From: Phytoseiulus persimilis
Taxonomy: Eukaryota > Arthropoda > Arachnida > Mesostigmata > Phytoseiidae
Assembly (NCBI GenBank): GCA_037576195.1
Contig: CM075102.1
Location: 13,016,745-13,080,744, forward strand
Length of the DNA stretch: 64,000 bases
Direction: 5' to 3'
Shown here: in pieces, positions 51,801 to 62,717 of the stretch
Position numbering within the stretch: position 1 is the first letter of the stretch
Layout of the letters: every line of letters begins with the position of its first letter
The notes under the pieces: model-generated
Databases searched by the model: none
Told to the model about the DNA's origin: nothing
Seen by the model: the letters and a program-made list of their open reading frames with translations, nothing else
Position numbers and translations under genes: made by a program

Positions 51801-54160
51801 GCGATCAACGGCGTATCGGAGCCGTGGGACCCCGTTCCCATTGCTCATTTTCCCTCTCGGAAATTTCTCCACGAATAATTTTGCCCCCGGATGGCCATCA
51901 AAGTTCTGTTTCCGCTGAGCAAAGAGTAGCGCAGACGTCTACTTCCGCCTTGTTTTCGGTGCCATAGTTTCCGATGCTCGATCTTAGTTGAAACGCCACA
52001 GTTTGCAAAGTCCGGAAACCCTCTCTTGCCCGACATGTTATTACCGACTGAGGTGGAATCCAGCCATCAAATGACGTTTGTTTCTCGGCCCGTGCCGCCA
52101 AGGGTTCCGGGCCCTGGACTCATCTGCAGACGTGCCGGCTGTGTGGGATCTCGACGAACAGCTGTCATGAAGAGCGTGCCTGCGCAGCGTGCTCGTACCG
52201 AAACGTGATTCTGCTTGTTTTGGAGAAATATGCGAGACTGGTGGCTTGGTAAACTGCGTGACGCGAACCCGTCGTTCGATACATGATCATAACGGTATTG
52301 CCCGAATCACGGCATCGTTGGCGATTATTTTTATTCGATTATTTTGGTGACTCTGCCAACGAACGTCGCAGCGATTCGTATTTGCGTGAGTCGCGCCCAA
52401 ATGAAGTCGACTTGTCGTCAGATAAGTGAAGAAGTCACAAAAAATGCCGACTCTCTGAAAAGCATCTCCTGGGACGAGGACTCGGTTCTTCAATGTGCCT
52501 GGTAGGTCGGTGATTCCTGAAACGGCCATGGGCCCGGATTCTGGGCAAGCGGACAAGCGTTCCGAAAGGGAGTTGGGTGAAAGAGTGTTCCTCCGTGGAG
52601 GTTCGACCTGGAGGATCTCGGCAGCTCGCAAGAGCTCACATCTGAGGCCTCCTTTTTCCCCGCGATTAATCTGAGCATGGATGTCGTCGCCGCTCGTCGG
52701 TGCGTCTGCCTTCTGTCCGTCGAAAGCACTGTTGGTCTCCGGGAAATGTCCCAAAGGGGGCATCCGACTGCCAAAAACGCCTCGAAGACGGCCAGGTAAT
52801 GTATGACTGAGTGACACGACCCTCGACGACTGGATGGACTAAAAATGGCTCAACATTTGGCTGCTCCGCGCTGAGTGCAAGTGACTGTGTTTCTTTTCCA
52901 TCCTGCCCGTCGGGATTGTCACACCATTGGAGGTGCACGTCCGCGTGCTCCCTCTGCGTGCGTGCCGCCAGCGGGCACAGAATCTCCCGGCTCGTGGCCC
53001 CCGGAAAGCTCGAAGTACTCGGAGCCGAATTCGATATCGGGAACTCGTATTTCTTGACCTCACTTCATCTGTTCCTGGGGGACGGCTTGAGGAATTGTTG
53101 CACGAGAGGTCGTTGAGCGAGGCTCCGACTGAGAATGACCGTTTGAGCTGGAAGCCTCGCGGATGATGACATTGGTGTCTAAAAAGCTGATGCCATAAAG
53201 TGCTGTGGATTGTGAGTGACTAGCGACGAGCACCCAGAGCTTCCGCACCAATGATCTCGAATAGAAGACGACGCAGCGGCGGTGGCAGCGGCAGCTAGGA
53301 CACCTAAGTCTGTATGTCTCCCGGCTGCTCGAAGCCGCCTGCCAGCGATCCCAGTCAGTGTCGGGGCCTCAGGGAGAGCTACAAAATGTTTGATGCTCCG
53401 CTTGCGTCAAATTGTAGCCTCGCACCCTGAGCTCTAGGCTGCCATCGAGCCTAACCGGCCTGACTCGATGATTATTCAACCGGTGGCTGCCCAGATTGGC
53501 TTCCCAGGTTATCCTCCGCTCGGAATACTGAAATATTCTCGTAATTGGCTTCACACATTGGCATCTGTGGCTCCGACAAGAATTGTTGATGCTTTGACTT
53601 GCAGTGTGAGACGGTACCTGTACCTTCCCGTGAGTCCACAGCTCAGGAATATGGAGTGGAAGGGTAGCTTCAGAGAAATGCCTTGATGCCATCTCTGACA
53701 CCTCTTTTGGATGGAAAGAGCGTGAAAGTTTGAAATTAGGATTTTTGAACTGGTATTCGGATGCATCCAAACTGAGTTATCGTGCACAACGACGAGACGA
53801 GCTGTTCCCGGCCCGTTCGGCAACTCCTGATTCCTTAGTGTGAATTTATTTCCCTCCTTTCTTTACTTTCTCGTGGACCTGGATGAGATGCCTCTCACCG
53901 TGCTGCATGCCAGTTGCATTTCCATCAGCCGCTTGGTAGTGAGCCAGTGGACATCCGCGGTGAGCACTTGAGCTTCTGAAGGCCTGTTTCGAGTCAATCC
54001 TAAGATTCTGACTTCGACGGCACCGTCTCTATTCCGTGAAACAGATTCTGAGGCCGCTCGTCAACGACACTTCCACTTGCAAATCGTCCACCCCATGTAT
54101 CCGTGGGGTCTAGGGAGGCTCCTGACGGATGCTGAGATATGCTGCTGTATTCCGTAAGGA

Positions 54161-54400
54161 GGCCATGCCCCCCCCCAAAACTCTTCGATAATATTGGGAA
54201 GGGTGGATAATATTATACTCTAATGGACGAAAAAGTTCCACAAAGACTCAGTCTTATCAGGAAAATTCTCACAGGTTTGAAAACCATGTTGATTGCGTCA
54301 TGAAAATCTCGAGACGATGATCATCATCATCATCGGCATCATCATCACATCCTTGCCCCCCCCCCCCCCCAAAAAAAAGCTGGGTACGCCCCTGGACACA
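54161..54400. mobile_element. Transposon termini with C-runs
   Basis: A C15 run followed by A8 and then ctgggtacgcccctgg (54356-54396) has the form of a widespread DNA-transposon end (read inwards: CAGGGGCGTACCCAG, T-run, G-run). A second, weaker C8-A4 junction lies at 54169-54180. No coding remnant is visible between them, and I cannot name the family. Confidence 0.4.
54316..54350 (+). repeat. (ATC)n microsatellite
   Basis: An imperfect ATC trinucleotide run (gatcatcatcatcatcggcatcatcatcac) directly before the C15 run. Confidence 0.9.
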
Positions 54401-55122
54401 ACGCCAACCTGGTCAGGTGTGTCCATGAATGCGCTTCCCTTAGCGGGTTTCACTCAGTTACCTGGCTGGTCTCTGGAAGCAATTTATGGTAGGCAACTTT
54501 TAACTTATGGTCCAGCATCTTCAATTCTCTTATTCACTTCTGGTTCGCGGGAGGGTTGATATGGGAGCAACGGAAGATCCTGTCGGGTAAACAGCTCAGC
54601 TGTTTCCGAGGAACCTCGAAAATCGGATGTAAAAACAGGATATCATTCCCAGAGCACAGAAGCGGCAGGCCTGAGTTTTGTCACCGCCAAGATGTGACTT
54701 CGAGGAAAAGTCGGAGTGAGGATGAGGAGTTCCATACCATGCATTCAATAGAGCGTCCATCGATTACTAGAGTCGTTTGAATAGGACCTAGAATGCGATA
54801 CACAAAGCATGTTTCCGGGATAAGGAGCATGTAACCTTCCAGGAAGTATGTGAAATCGGGAATCCCCATAAGCATGCTCTAGATTCGTTCAGACTCGAAT
54901 TATGGGGTGATGTCAAAAGTTCTCAGCAGATCTTATAGCAGACCTTATGGAAACAGTTTGCTCCAAAGGATGGGGCCAAACAATCTCGAGGGAAAATCCC
55001 CCCGTGTAGGTGAAACCAAGCGTTCTCCGGAGTGGCTCAGAGCCTTCCTCTCAGACGACTGGTTGAAGCGTTCGTTACTGTTGCCAAAGATAATACTCAA
55101 ATATTTTCGTGGCAAAATCCAA

Positions 55123-55128
55123 TTTATT
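55123..55128 (-). terminator. Poly(A) signal of the zinc-finger gene
   Basis: TTTATT on the plus strand reads AATAAA on the minus strand, 38 nt downstream of the zinc-finger gene's stop codon. The spacing implies a very short 3' UTR. Confidence 0.6.
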
Positions 55129-55165
55129 TACAGTACTTGCAAGGAGTTGATCTGCTTATTCGAGT

Positions 55166-56665
55166 TCATTTTTTCGTCCGCAGTTCATCTTTCAGCTGCA
55201 CTGCTGGATGGATGTCGACCACCGACGCGTAGTCTCGAACCTTGAGCCGGCATCCCGCGATAAGGATGAAAGATCTCTCGTTTTGCTTGAGATTTTCCTC
55301 CAGCACAGTATCGAATTCTTTGATGTGTTTCGAGAGTGTGGGTGGGAGTATACTTAAGCTAGCGTTTATTCTAGCAGTTTCCAGCGCCTGGCGAGCCGAT
55401 TTTGGTCCAACGAATCGCTGCAAGGCTTCTCCAAGCTTCCGTCGCTTCACTGAGAGAGGTCCTGCGAACTTCAATAGTTTCCCAGATCTTGTCGATTTGG
55501 GAACTAGTTTGGCGCCCTCCACTGCTTCCGGGTTCGCCCCTTTCGATTTGCCGACCTTTTTCCTCGTTGTCTTTCGCACTTTCCTCGCCTTCGTCGCGGC
55601 GACACAAGGCTGTTCTTGCTTGAACTCCCAAGTCGTATCACAGATTTGAGGACTAATCGTTCCTCGACTCGCAGTGCGGTGAGACAGGAGAACGTTGGGC
55701 ACGGTCACCGCGGTTGCCGCCGTTGCTGCTGGAAGAGTCGCCTCGAAATGCTGGTCATCACTCTCACTGTACGCCGAATACTTCAGCTGACGGTATGACT
55801 GGAAAGGCTGCTGGTAATCCACCGAATTCGGGGAGTAGGAACTCGCGGGACTCAGCCCTCGATCATCGTAGGAGAAGTTGTAGTACCCCGTATGCTCCTC
55901 CGGCGCTTGTGTGGAATGGAGTAAACTCGAGATCGGTGGCAATCGGGTGAATTCCGTCCGATGTCTTGGGGTGTTCAAAGCCATCACGGCCACCTGGGTT
56001 GCATGTGCGCTTAACTTTTCGAGCTCGTTCTCCGAGCTGGCGAAATCGTTGAATAGAATGTCGCTCGACTCTTGGGGCGGCGTCGGAGCGCTCGGGGGTT
56101 GTTGCAGATACGATCGATCCGTGAACGTGACTTTCAGGAAATTCGTCCGATCTACCAAAAAGTGCCGTGATGTCGTCCGATGGTACATTTGGCAATGAGT
56201 CTCGAGGTCCTGTTGGAAGCGGGCTGTTGCCATACACGTACAACACATCCATCGATTCTCCTCGTTCGAGTTATACGTTACACCGTACCGCGTTGGCAAA
56301 TGGTACTTCGCTTCGTAGTACGGATGGGCAAAATCGCAATGTCTCAACATGTCAGACTCAATATCACAGCGGATGGGGCAGTGGAAACACCTGAAGTCTT
56401 TGATTTCGGCACTCATCAGTTCGTCGCACAAATCGCGCTCGCCGGGCGAAAGAAGCGCGTTGAGGGCGTCTGCGATTTCCAGGCAGTCTTCCATGCCCGC
56501 GTCGTGGCCTGGGTTCCAGTCGTACATCGTGATTTCCGTGCCGACCATCACTGAGCTCAAACTGAGTCTGCGAGTCGGTAGACTACCCGAGGACGACCAT
56601 GTGAGCACATTGTTGTGGAGCCGGCTGCAAGAGAGGGTAGTCGCAAGCACCGCCCATGAAGTCAC
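55166..56665 (-). CDS. Two-finger C2H2 protein, single exon, unassigned family
   Basis: A 499-codon open frame without introns, far longer than chance frames here. Two canonical C2H2 fingers of spacing C-x2-C-x12-H-x4-H lie at C93/C96/H109/H114 (FRCFHCPIRCDIESDMLRHC) and C141/C144/H157/H162. A low-complexity Ser/Tyr/Pro region follows (about 185-320), then a strongly basic block (KARKVRKTTRKKVGKSKG, roughly residue 355 on) that looks like a nuclear localisation or DNA-contact segment, and a C-terminal part with a helical look. The first Met has a poor context. Met40 (56548) and Met47 (56527, A at -3) are plausible alternative starts, and an upstream exon is possible. The residues next to the fingers match no family I know. 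A nuclear, nucleic-acid-binding role is inferred only from the fingers and basic block. Confidence 0.75.
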   Translation of the reverse strand: MTSWAVLATTLSCSRLHNNVLTWSSSGSLPTRRLSLSSVMVGTEITMYDWNPGHDAGMEDCLEIADALNALLSPGERDLCDELMSAEIKDFRCFHCPIRCDIESDMLRHCDFAHPYYEAKYHLPTRYGVTYNSNEENRWMCCTCMATARFQQDLETHCQMYHRTTSRHFLVDRTNFLKVTFTDRSYLQQPPSAPTPPQESSDILFNDFASSENELEKLSAHATQVAVMALNTPRHRTEFTRLPPISSLLHSTQAPEEHTGYYNFSYDDRGLSPASSYSPNSVDYQQPFQSYRQLKYSAYSESDDQHFEATLPAATAATAVTVPNVLLSHRTASRGTISPQICDTTWEFKQEQPCVAATKARKVRKTTRKKVGKSKGANPEAVEGAKLVPKSTRSGKLLKFAGPLSVKRRKLGEALQRFVGPKSARQALETARINASLSILPPTLSKHIKEFDTVLEENLKQNERSFILIAGCRLKVRDYASVVDIHPAVQLKDELRTKK

Positions 56666-58367
56666 TCGGGGAAGGGTAAATCTCCGGGAGGTTGCAAACG
56701 GGAGGTCGCTCGATGCGGGGGAAAACGACCTTGCGACATCAAGCGGAGCAATTAGTCACGGTGAGCAACATGCGGCTCAACAAGCGCGCCCCATAACTAC
56801 AGGTGGTTTCCGTCGACCGGTCCACGCGGATCCAGTCGACCACAGCGTCAACCGTAGCCTGCGGCGTCGGTCTTGTTCACATGGAGCTCGTTGAAAGATT
56901 CACTCACTGAGAGTGCTCTACTCCCAAGAAGCTCGCGAAAATTATGAGAGGCGGTCTTAGCGCTACAGCTCGCCGTTGGATTGTGCAGGAGCATCTCGAG
57001 AATCCAGCCGTTCTAAATGTTCTAGTGCCACGCATGAATACCTCGGAGATCTCAGAACTCTCACGTCGACGCCTTCTCACAAGGATATACTCAAGGCAAT
57101 AATCCGAAAGACGTGAGCGAGAGTTGCTGTGAGAGAGTCATTTTCACAGTTTTCGCTTGCCTCTCCGGTCCACGAGTGCTCTTGGACCGACACAAAAATT
57201 CATCCTGAGCGATGAGTCTTCGTGACTGTGTCGTCGAATTCTAGAACAGGAGCTGCCTGACACTCCCACTGTTCCGGAGAAGAGTGTCGCACATCGTGGG
57301 GAGCGATGTCAACGAGCTCACAATAGGAGTACAGGAATGTCTCGGGGACTCGGACCAGATCATGCAGCTCAGGTAGTCGGCTCCGGATTGAACGGGATTT
57401 CATGGCCCCCGAGGAGGGAAAATAATGATTGTAAGATGATTCACGTGACTCGTAGAACGGGAAGGAGTAAACTACCACCACTTTCTTCGATTATTCCAAC
57501 GACGCCATGTTTGGGAGAGCTCTCAGGAGTCGACTCTGCGGATCGGTGAGTTTCCTTTCATGGAGCAATGACTCAAGAACCGCGAGGTTTCAGGTAAAAT
57601 GTATGTCAACCCGTGAATCCATCTCCGACAGAAACATTGGATTGTTTTCTCGCGGTGAATATTCCCAGCATTAAGTGAGTCTCCAATCAGTAGAAGAGCT
57701 GGGACTGATTTGGCAGAATCCAAGTCGTCAGATCGGCACGATAACTAGCATACATGACTCTGAAAAGTGCGGAGTTTTCAGCAACGACTCGTTCCACACA
57801 AACGCCGCGATCTCAAGAGTCAGACCCCGGGCGCTAGTTGGAACATATCCTCCTCTTCACAGGGAATCTATGAAGTCAAATAATGACCGTGTTCACAGCA
57901 CAGGAGAACTCGTAAGCCCCCCATTGGCGACGGAAGCAATAGGGAACGGACGACACGGATTTCGGAATCCCGCCTTCGTCATTGGCTCCCAGTGGACGCC
58001 CCCTGTGTCATCCACTCGAATCGGGGGAATCGATTGGATGGTTTCGATCTGGCGTCAAAGAAATGGGGGCCACGTCGACTCGTTTCCCATCCCGTTGGTG
58101 ACCTATATCACCCTATAATCGTGGAGTTTTCCTGAGAATTACGATCTCAAGCTACGCCTCCGAAACCGCCGGAGTGTCCAGAAATTCCTCCGCGGGAAGT
58201 CGAGCCACAGCTCCTGGCTCGTCAGACAGCATACGAACAGAAGAACTACACGTTTGCTACCGGACCACACTCATAGCGTAATCATAGCGCACAGCTTCCC
58301 TGCTGACATGGGACAACATCGCCCAGAGTGCAACCTCCATAATGACCGCGATCTCCCGGAGAACAAA

Positions 58368-58920
58368 CAGTGGCGTATGCAGGGGGATTCGAGGATGGGG
58401 AAGGGCGGAATTTCCGTTGGACCAGGTCGGAACCCGGTCTCTCTCCGGGTATTCTTCCTGATGATTCGATAGGTGTCCATTGAGAGCAAGCGAAAGGAAA
58501 TTACCAATCCAGAAGTCACTCCGGCCCATCATCAACAGCCCGAAGAAGGAGGTGAGCACTCGCATCAGATGATGAACTTTGGTTGATTAATTTAAGATTC
58601 AGGTAAGCCTGAGTGGTCGAGGAACCTCCTAGTCCAGCTTCTGGCGCGGAAAGAAGTTACAAAAGTTGGGAGAGACAGTCGCTGACATCATACGCCGGAC
58701 GGAGAAAGACCGACGGGGCCTCAACTTTCTGTAGTTGTCTGGCATCGCTTGACACCGTTTCCAGTCACGGTTCTCGCGTCGGAACGGCTCGCGCATCGCT
58801 CAGGCAGAATACGTGGGATAATATCGTGTCATCGATAGATCTTGTATCAGTCTCAAGCAGTGGCTCTGCGAGCCTTCATGATGCCCGGGGCGGATTTGAT
58901 GTCCCCCCCCCCCCCCTACT
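58368..58920. mobile_element. Probable non-autonomous hAT element, about 550 bp
   Basis: The left end reads CAGTGGCGTATGCAGGGGG, a hAT-type terminus. The right end carries gatgcccggggcgga followed by a C14 run and ctact, a decayed form of the same end. There is no transposase frame inside. The target duplications do not match clearly, so the exact borders are uncertain. Confidence 0.4.
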
Positions 58921-59105
58921 TTTTTTGGGGTCTGAAAAGGTGAATGCGTCTGATGCGCACTGAATGTATCTTTGTTTGTCCTCAAACATGAAATATGATC
59001 ATGAAATGGAGATCTTCAGAGAAATGGAGACAACTTGCGCGAGCTGACCCGAATGTGAGCAACTAGAATATTATATGAGCAACTGGATTACGTATTCTTG
59101 AAGGG

Positions 59106-59306
59106 TTATGCGCTTCGCTCCTGGAGCTGCGATTCTTTCATAGACTCCTCGAAGTTAAACTCATCTGTGATGGACATCTCGATGGATAGGACTGCGAGGT
59201 TTGTCAACTTCCTTGACTCGATCTGTGGTCCAAGACGGGAACAAAATGAACTCAACGTTGCTTCTCGATCAGGACGGAGGTTGAGAATGATATGGTGGTT
59301 CGTCAA
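59106..59306 (-). pseudogene. hAT transposase C-terminal fragment
   Basis: A minus-strand frame of 66 residues whose second half, SRKLTNLAVLSIEMSITDEF followed by NFEE, fits the C-terminal dimerisation region of hAT transposases of the ZMYM1 / '52 kDa repressor' type (typically ...RLNGLALLSIE...). The preceding part (ATLSSFCSRL) matches only loosely the usual 'RSFS.LKRIK' segment. The catalytic core and zinc-finger parts are absent, so this is a fossil. It ends in a stop, as the family does shortly after this motif. Confidence 0.55.
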
Positions 59307-59423
59307 TAGGGTGAAAAATCAAATGCGACGATCGGACTTCGCCCCCACTCTGAGGATTCCGGGGAAAAATCTACCCGGAGGATCTTAGAAACCCGAATGT
59401 GATAGGCATGGAGAGGCATCCCG

Positions 59424-59480
59424 ATAACCCCAGCGACCCGATGCCCGGAGCGGACCGCCCCCCGCCTCGCTACGCTACTG
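59424..59480. mobile_element. hAT terminal repeat
   Basis: Read on the minus strand from 59480 it begins CAGTAGCGTAGCGAGGCGGG and continues ggcggtccgctccggg, a common hAT-type terminus (CAGTGGCGTAGCGAGGGGGGC...). It lies about 120 bp from the transposase fragment, on that fragment's 5' side, so nearly all of the coding region has been deleted. The adjacent gtctcaag (59481-59488) could be half of an 8-bp target duplication. Confidence 0.55.
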
Positions 59481-60977
59481 GTCTCAAGACACGGTCGTTG
59501 TACGAGATCGCGGCCGCGGACCTCCATTGAACGGGCCGAGGTTCCCGCCGAGGTTTCCCCGCGAAGGCGATCAATTCTAGTTTGGCTTACTTTCAGATTT
59601 AAGGTTCAAAAATCCGGCGGAAAATCCAGGCAACCGGGGAAAATTTGGGCAGGGGCGATCGCGTGTGTACGTCACTGGAAGCCAACCGCCGTAACGGGGA
59701 AGCTTGAGCTGAAGAGTGGTTGTCTGTTGTACTTTTCGGCCACTGAACTATAAGATCCAGTCGAATTGGAAGACTGTCCGGTTTGCCTTGAGTGGAAAAG
59801 GTGACCGCGGCGACGTTGATTTCGATTCCATGAGACGCCTCTTCGATCACCTCTGAGAATACCCCGCAAGTTATATGTAGAAAGTTGAGAATGGAGTTGT
59901 GCTACTTGATTTCCACTATGGATCAAGATTTCTGTGGATTAATCCAGAGAGATAAAGAATACGTTCGGCTCATAAAAGCTCCAGCTCAAACGAGAGCTCA
60001 ACACAGGCGGATGTGAAGAGTCCCAATAATACGAGCAGTTTATCTTCTGATTTCAACAAGGTTCGAGGGTCGAAAGTCGGAACGTATGGAACTCTAAGAG
60101 GATACTCGATGGCTCCGGTGCCCTCGCCGCTATCTTTCCACAGAGCTGCGCGTCTCCTCGACTGGACAAATGACGTGAAGCAAGCTGGGGACGTCCTCCG
60201 AACAACTGGCAAACAGGAGGGGTAGCCTAACTTGGAAGAAAATCCAGGTGGATAACATAGTCTCCGTTTCCTAAGGAACCCCATGAAAACTTTTGAATCG
60301 GTGTCGTCGATTACGTTGAGCGAGTCTCATCGGAATCAGAACTTGAGATGATCGACGAAATACCTCAAACAAGAGAATCATTGCTCCACACGCGGAAGAG
60401 GCCCGGTGCGCCAGAGGTGTTGCTAGCATGAGGCTGCGGACGCGAAAACCTCATGACTCCCCGAATTCTCAATGGTGGTCGCACAAACTCTAGAACTCCG
60501 AGAGATCTCCGGGATCCCTTCCCATGCCTGCTCCGAGTCCCGCTCACCCCAGAGCCTCTGCGCTTCATTGTTCCCATCTAATATCCGGGAATAGCCGTTG
60601 GTTGGTATCATTATTCTGTCAGGGGGCTCAGAATTGCAAATAGCCCCGCCATTCCGTGGAGAGCATCGATGGGGAGGGAAATGTGCGTCGTGTTTTGGAC
60701 AGAGCGTTAGCCCGCTGAAAGCACATGGTGGCGGTGACGCTGCCTCAGGTGGGACACGATGATAACTCTCGACAGTTTCGCACTCGTGCCTCTCTCGCGG
60801 ACAAACCTGCAAGCCGACAAATCGGTCTAGAGCTCCACACCTTGGGAGGTGTGCTCCTATCTGGTACATCGAGGACAGACTGCATAGATACAGTCCATCC
60901 CGAACACGTGCGTGGGAGCGGTGAACCTCGGAGGTGTTCAGCTTCTTTTCGAACAGTGGCCTGAGATCGAACAGAGA

Positions 60978-62398
60978 ATGAATCCGGAGAACTCCGACTA
61001 TTCCAAGCGCGCGAAACTCCACGAGAAGCCATCTGCGGACGCTTTGGTGTCAGTGAAGAAATCCAAGAAAAGAACAATTTCCATTGCGTTATGCGCGTCA
61101 ATGCTGGAGAACCTCAAGGGAGAAGGTGCGAAGCACCGAGTCATCGCTTACGTCGCTCGCGCAGCTGCAATTTTTCGGGTCAATGAAGTGATCGTAATCG
61201 ACGATGCCTTGTGAGTACTAAGGAAGACGCCAGACAAGTGTCGAGACTAGCCATCAGACGTATTTTCAGTCACAGCTCGGAGACAGTCGAACTAACGAAT
61301 GCTCAACTGGCAGTAAGAATCCCGGCTTTGATTCTTCGAAGGATTCGAATCTGTTCCGGCTCATACTGGAGTATCTTGACTGTCCGCAGTATCTCAGGAA
61401 ACCTCTATTCCCAATGTGCTTGGAGCTCAAGCATATAGGTGTCGCGCCGCCTCTTGATGCGTCCCACCACGTCAGGTAGGATAGCGAGTATTCCACTCAT
61501 ACATTCGGGTTGTCATCATATCGCAGCCTGTGTCTTGTCTTCACTGCCCGGTGCGACTTTCCAGAATGGAAGATGACGTTCCGTATCGCGAGGGAATCGT
61601 CGCCAGGGTGGGTTCTGGCTCCGTCTGGCTCAACGTTGGCCTCCGGGACGACTTGAAGATCGAAACCCAGGCGGAGCTCAAACAGGGCGCTCGCGTCACC
61701 GTGAACATGAACGAGAGAACCATAGTGGGTCGTGACGCGCCGAGAAAAAAGGACGGGCTCTATTGGGGTTATACGACCCGAGTAGCCAAATCGTTATCCG
61801 ATGTTATATCCCTCTGTCCTTTCGAGAAAGGGTGAGAGTTGTCAGTAAAAGATACTCCAGTGACACCAATGCACAGCTCGCGCCCGATTGTCGCCGCGCG
61901 CATTCGGCGAATCCTTCGAGAATCTTGAAAGAGCGCCCCTCCTATTCTGGAAAGGATTCAACATGCACCTACGTAATACCATCTCAATGAATCGCTTCCA
62001 GGTACGATCTGACGATCGGAACATCAGAGAGAGGGGAAAACATATTAGAGCTGGAAGCATTGGAGAAGTTCCGCCATGCACTGATAGTTTTCGGTGGACC
62101 GAAGGGTATAGAGTACGCGTTTGAGCAGGATCGAACTCTAGCCGAAATTAAGGATCCGAGGAGTATTTTCGATAAGTAAGTTCAGCGTGGTCAAGACTTC
62201 AACGAACAATTAGGCATTGAATGTTCACGCGACGAGCCTCTCCAGCGTCTCAAAATACTCACCTACTCTATAACTAACAATGTTGATTCCCAAAGGTATT
62301 TGAATACCTGTCCAACGCAAGGTAGCAGAACCATCCGAACAGAGGAAGCCGTGCTCATATCGCTATCGGCGCTTCAGAGGTTCCTCTGGTCGTCGTGA
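60978..62398 (+). CDS. SPOUT1: SPOUT-domain RNA methyltransferase (SPOUT1/C9orf114), five exons
   Basis: A putative SAM-dependent RNA methyltransferase of the SPOUT (trefoil-knot) fold. The human orthologue, CENP-32, is also linked to spindle and centrosome attachment. Exons are 60978-61210, 61314-61475, 61565-61831, 62002-62175 and 62296-62398. The introns of 103, 89, 170 and 120 bp are all GT-AG and all phase 2. The spliced frame is 312 residues; human has about 376, the difference being mainly a shorter Lys-rich N-terminus. Conserved blocks in order are KKRTISIALCASML, ARAAAIFRVNEVIVIDD, LEYLDCPQYLRKPLFP, PLDASHHVR, PYREGIV, GLYWGYTTRVA, YDLTIGTSERG (cofactor-side knot loop), FRHALIVFGGPKG and NTCPTQGSRTIRTEEA. 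The start is the first Met in frame; the upstream GTG-led extension of the frame is not expected to be used in an animal. All expected motifs are intact, so it is probably functional. An AATAAA lies 172 nt after the stop. Confidence 0.96.
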
Positions 62399-62570
62399 AA
62401 TGTGCTCATGATCCGTTCACCGACCGTCCCATAGATAGGTTCGGCGGAATTCCGGTACGATCGAATTGGTGTTGAGAGTAAACTTCCGACTCATGTACGT
62501 GAGGTAAGGGTATCATCACTCCTGTTCCCCTCCCATGGATCATCGGACGCGAATTTCATACCGCATTCCA

Positions 62571-62576
62571 ATAAAG
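62571..62576 (+). terminator. Poly(A) signal of SPOUT1
   Basis: AATAAA 172 nt downstream of the SPOUT1 stop codon, in the 319-bp gap before the next minus-strand open region. I see nothing else in that gap. Confidence 0.65.
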
Positions 62577-62717
62577 AATATGGAGCCCTTCAATCAAAGA
62601 TTTGTGACCTCAAACTGATCCTGCCTTCTCGGGGCAGTCAAACTGGCCATTTAGGGGATCTTTCTCTTTCATCGTTGTAGGTAGAGGAAACGGGCAGGAA
62701 TGAGCGGCCGGCAAGGT

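Larger units (their letters stand above)
36470..55122. other. 18.6-kb region without a supported gene
   Basis: No exon with a recognisable domain was found on either strand. Open frames such as 43689-44081 (+) and 41247-41549 (-) look superficially protein-like but have no homology I recognise. The missing first exon or exons of the T-box gene should lie here, since its first identified exon begins with a splice acceptor. The left part (36.5-54.1 kb) is poor in obvious repeats; the right end (54.15-54.40 kb) contains transposon termini and a microsatellite. Confidence 0.45.
56666..60977. other. Intergenic region with hAT debris
   Basis: It lies between the divergently placed zinc-finger gene (minus) and SPOUT1 (plus). 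No intact gene is supported. Frames at 57200-57481 (minus) and 57675-58118 (plus) are open but unrecognised. From 58.3 to 59.5 kb the sequence is transposon-derived. No clear promoter motif stands out before the SPOUT1 start. Confidence 0.5.

Noticed and set aside
54307..54350. CRISPR-like array of ATC repeats
   Set aside because: It is a plain trinucleotide microsatellite without spacers, and the window is eukaryotic.
59970..60284. Minus-strand frame next to the hAT debris, considered as more transposase
   Set aside because: No hAT catalytic or zinc-finger motif is visible, and it lies outside the terminal repeat at 59480.
60912..60977. GTG-initiated extension of SPOUT1
   Set aside because: Animal genes rarely start at GTG, the extension is not conserved in known SPOUT1 proteins, and an in-frame ATG follows directly before the conserved Lys-rich start.
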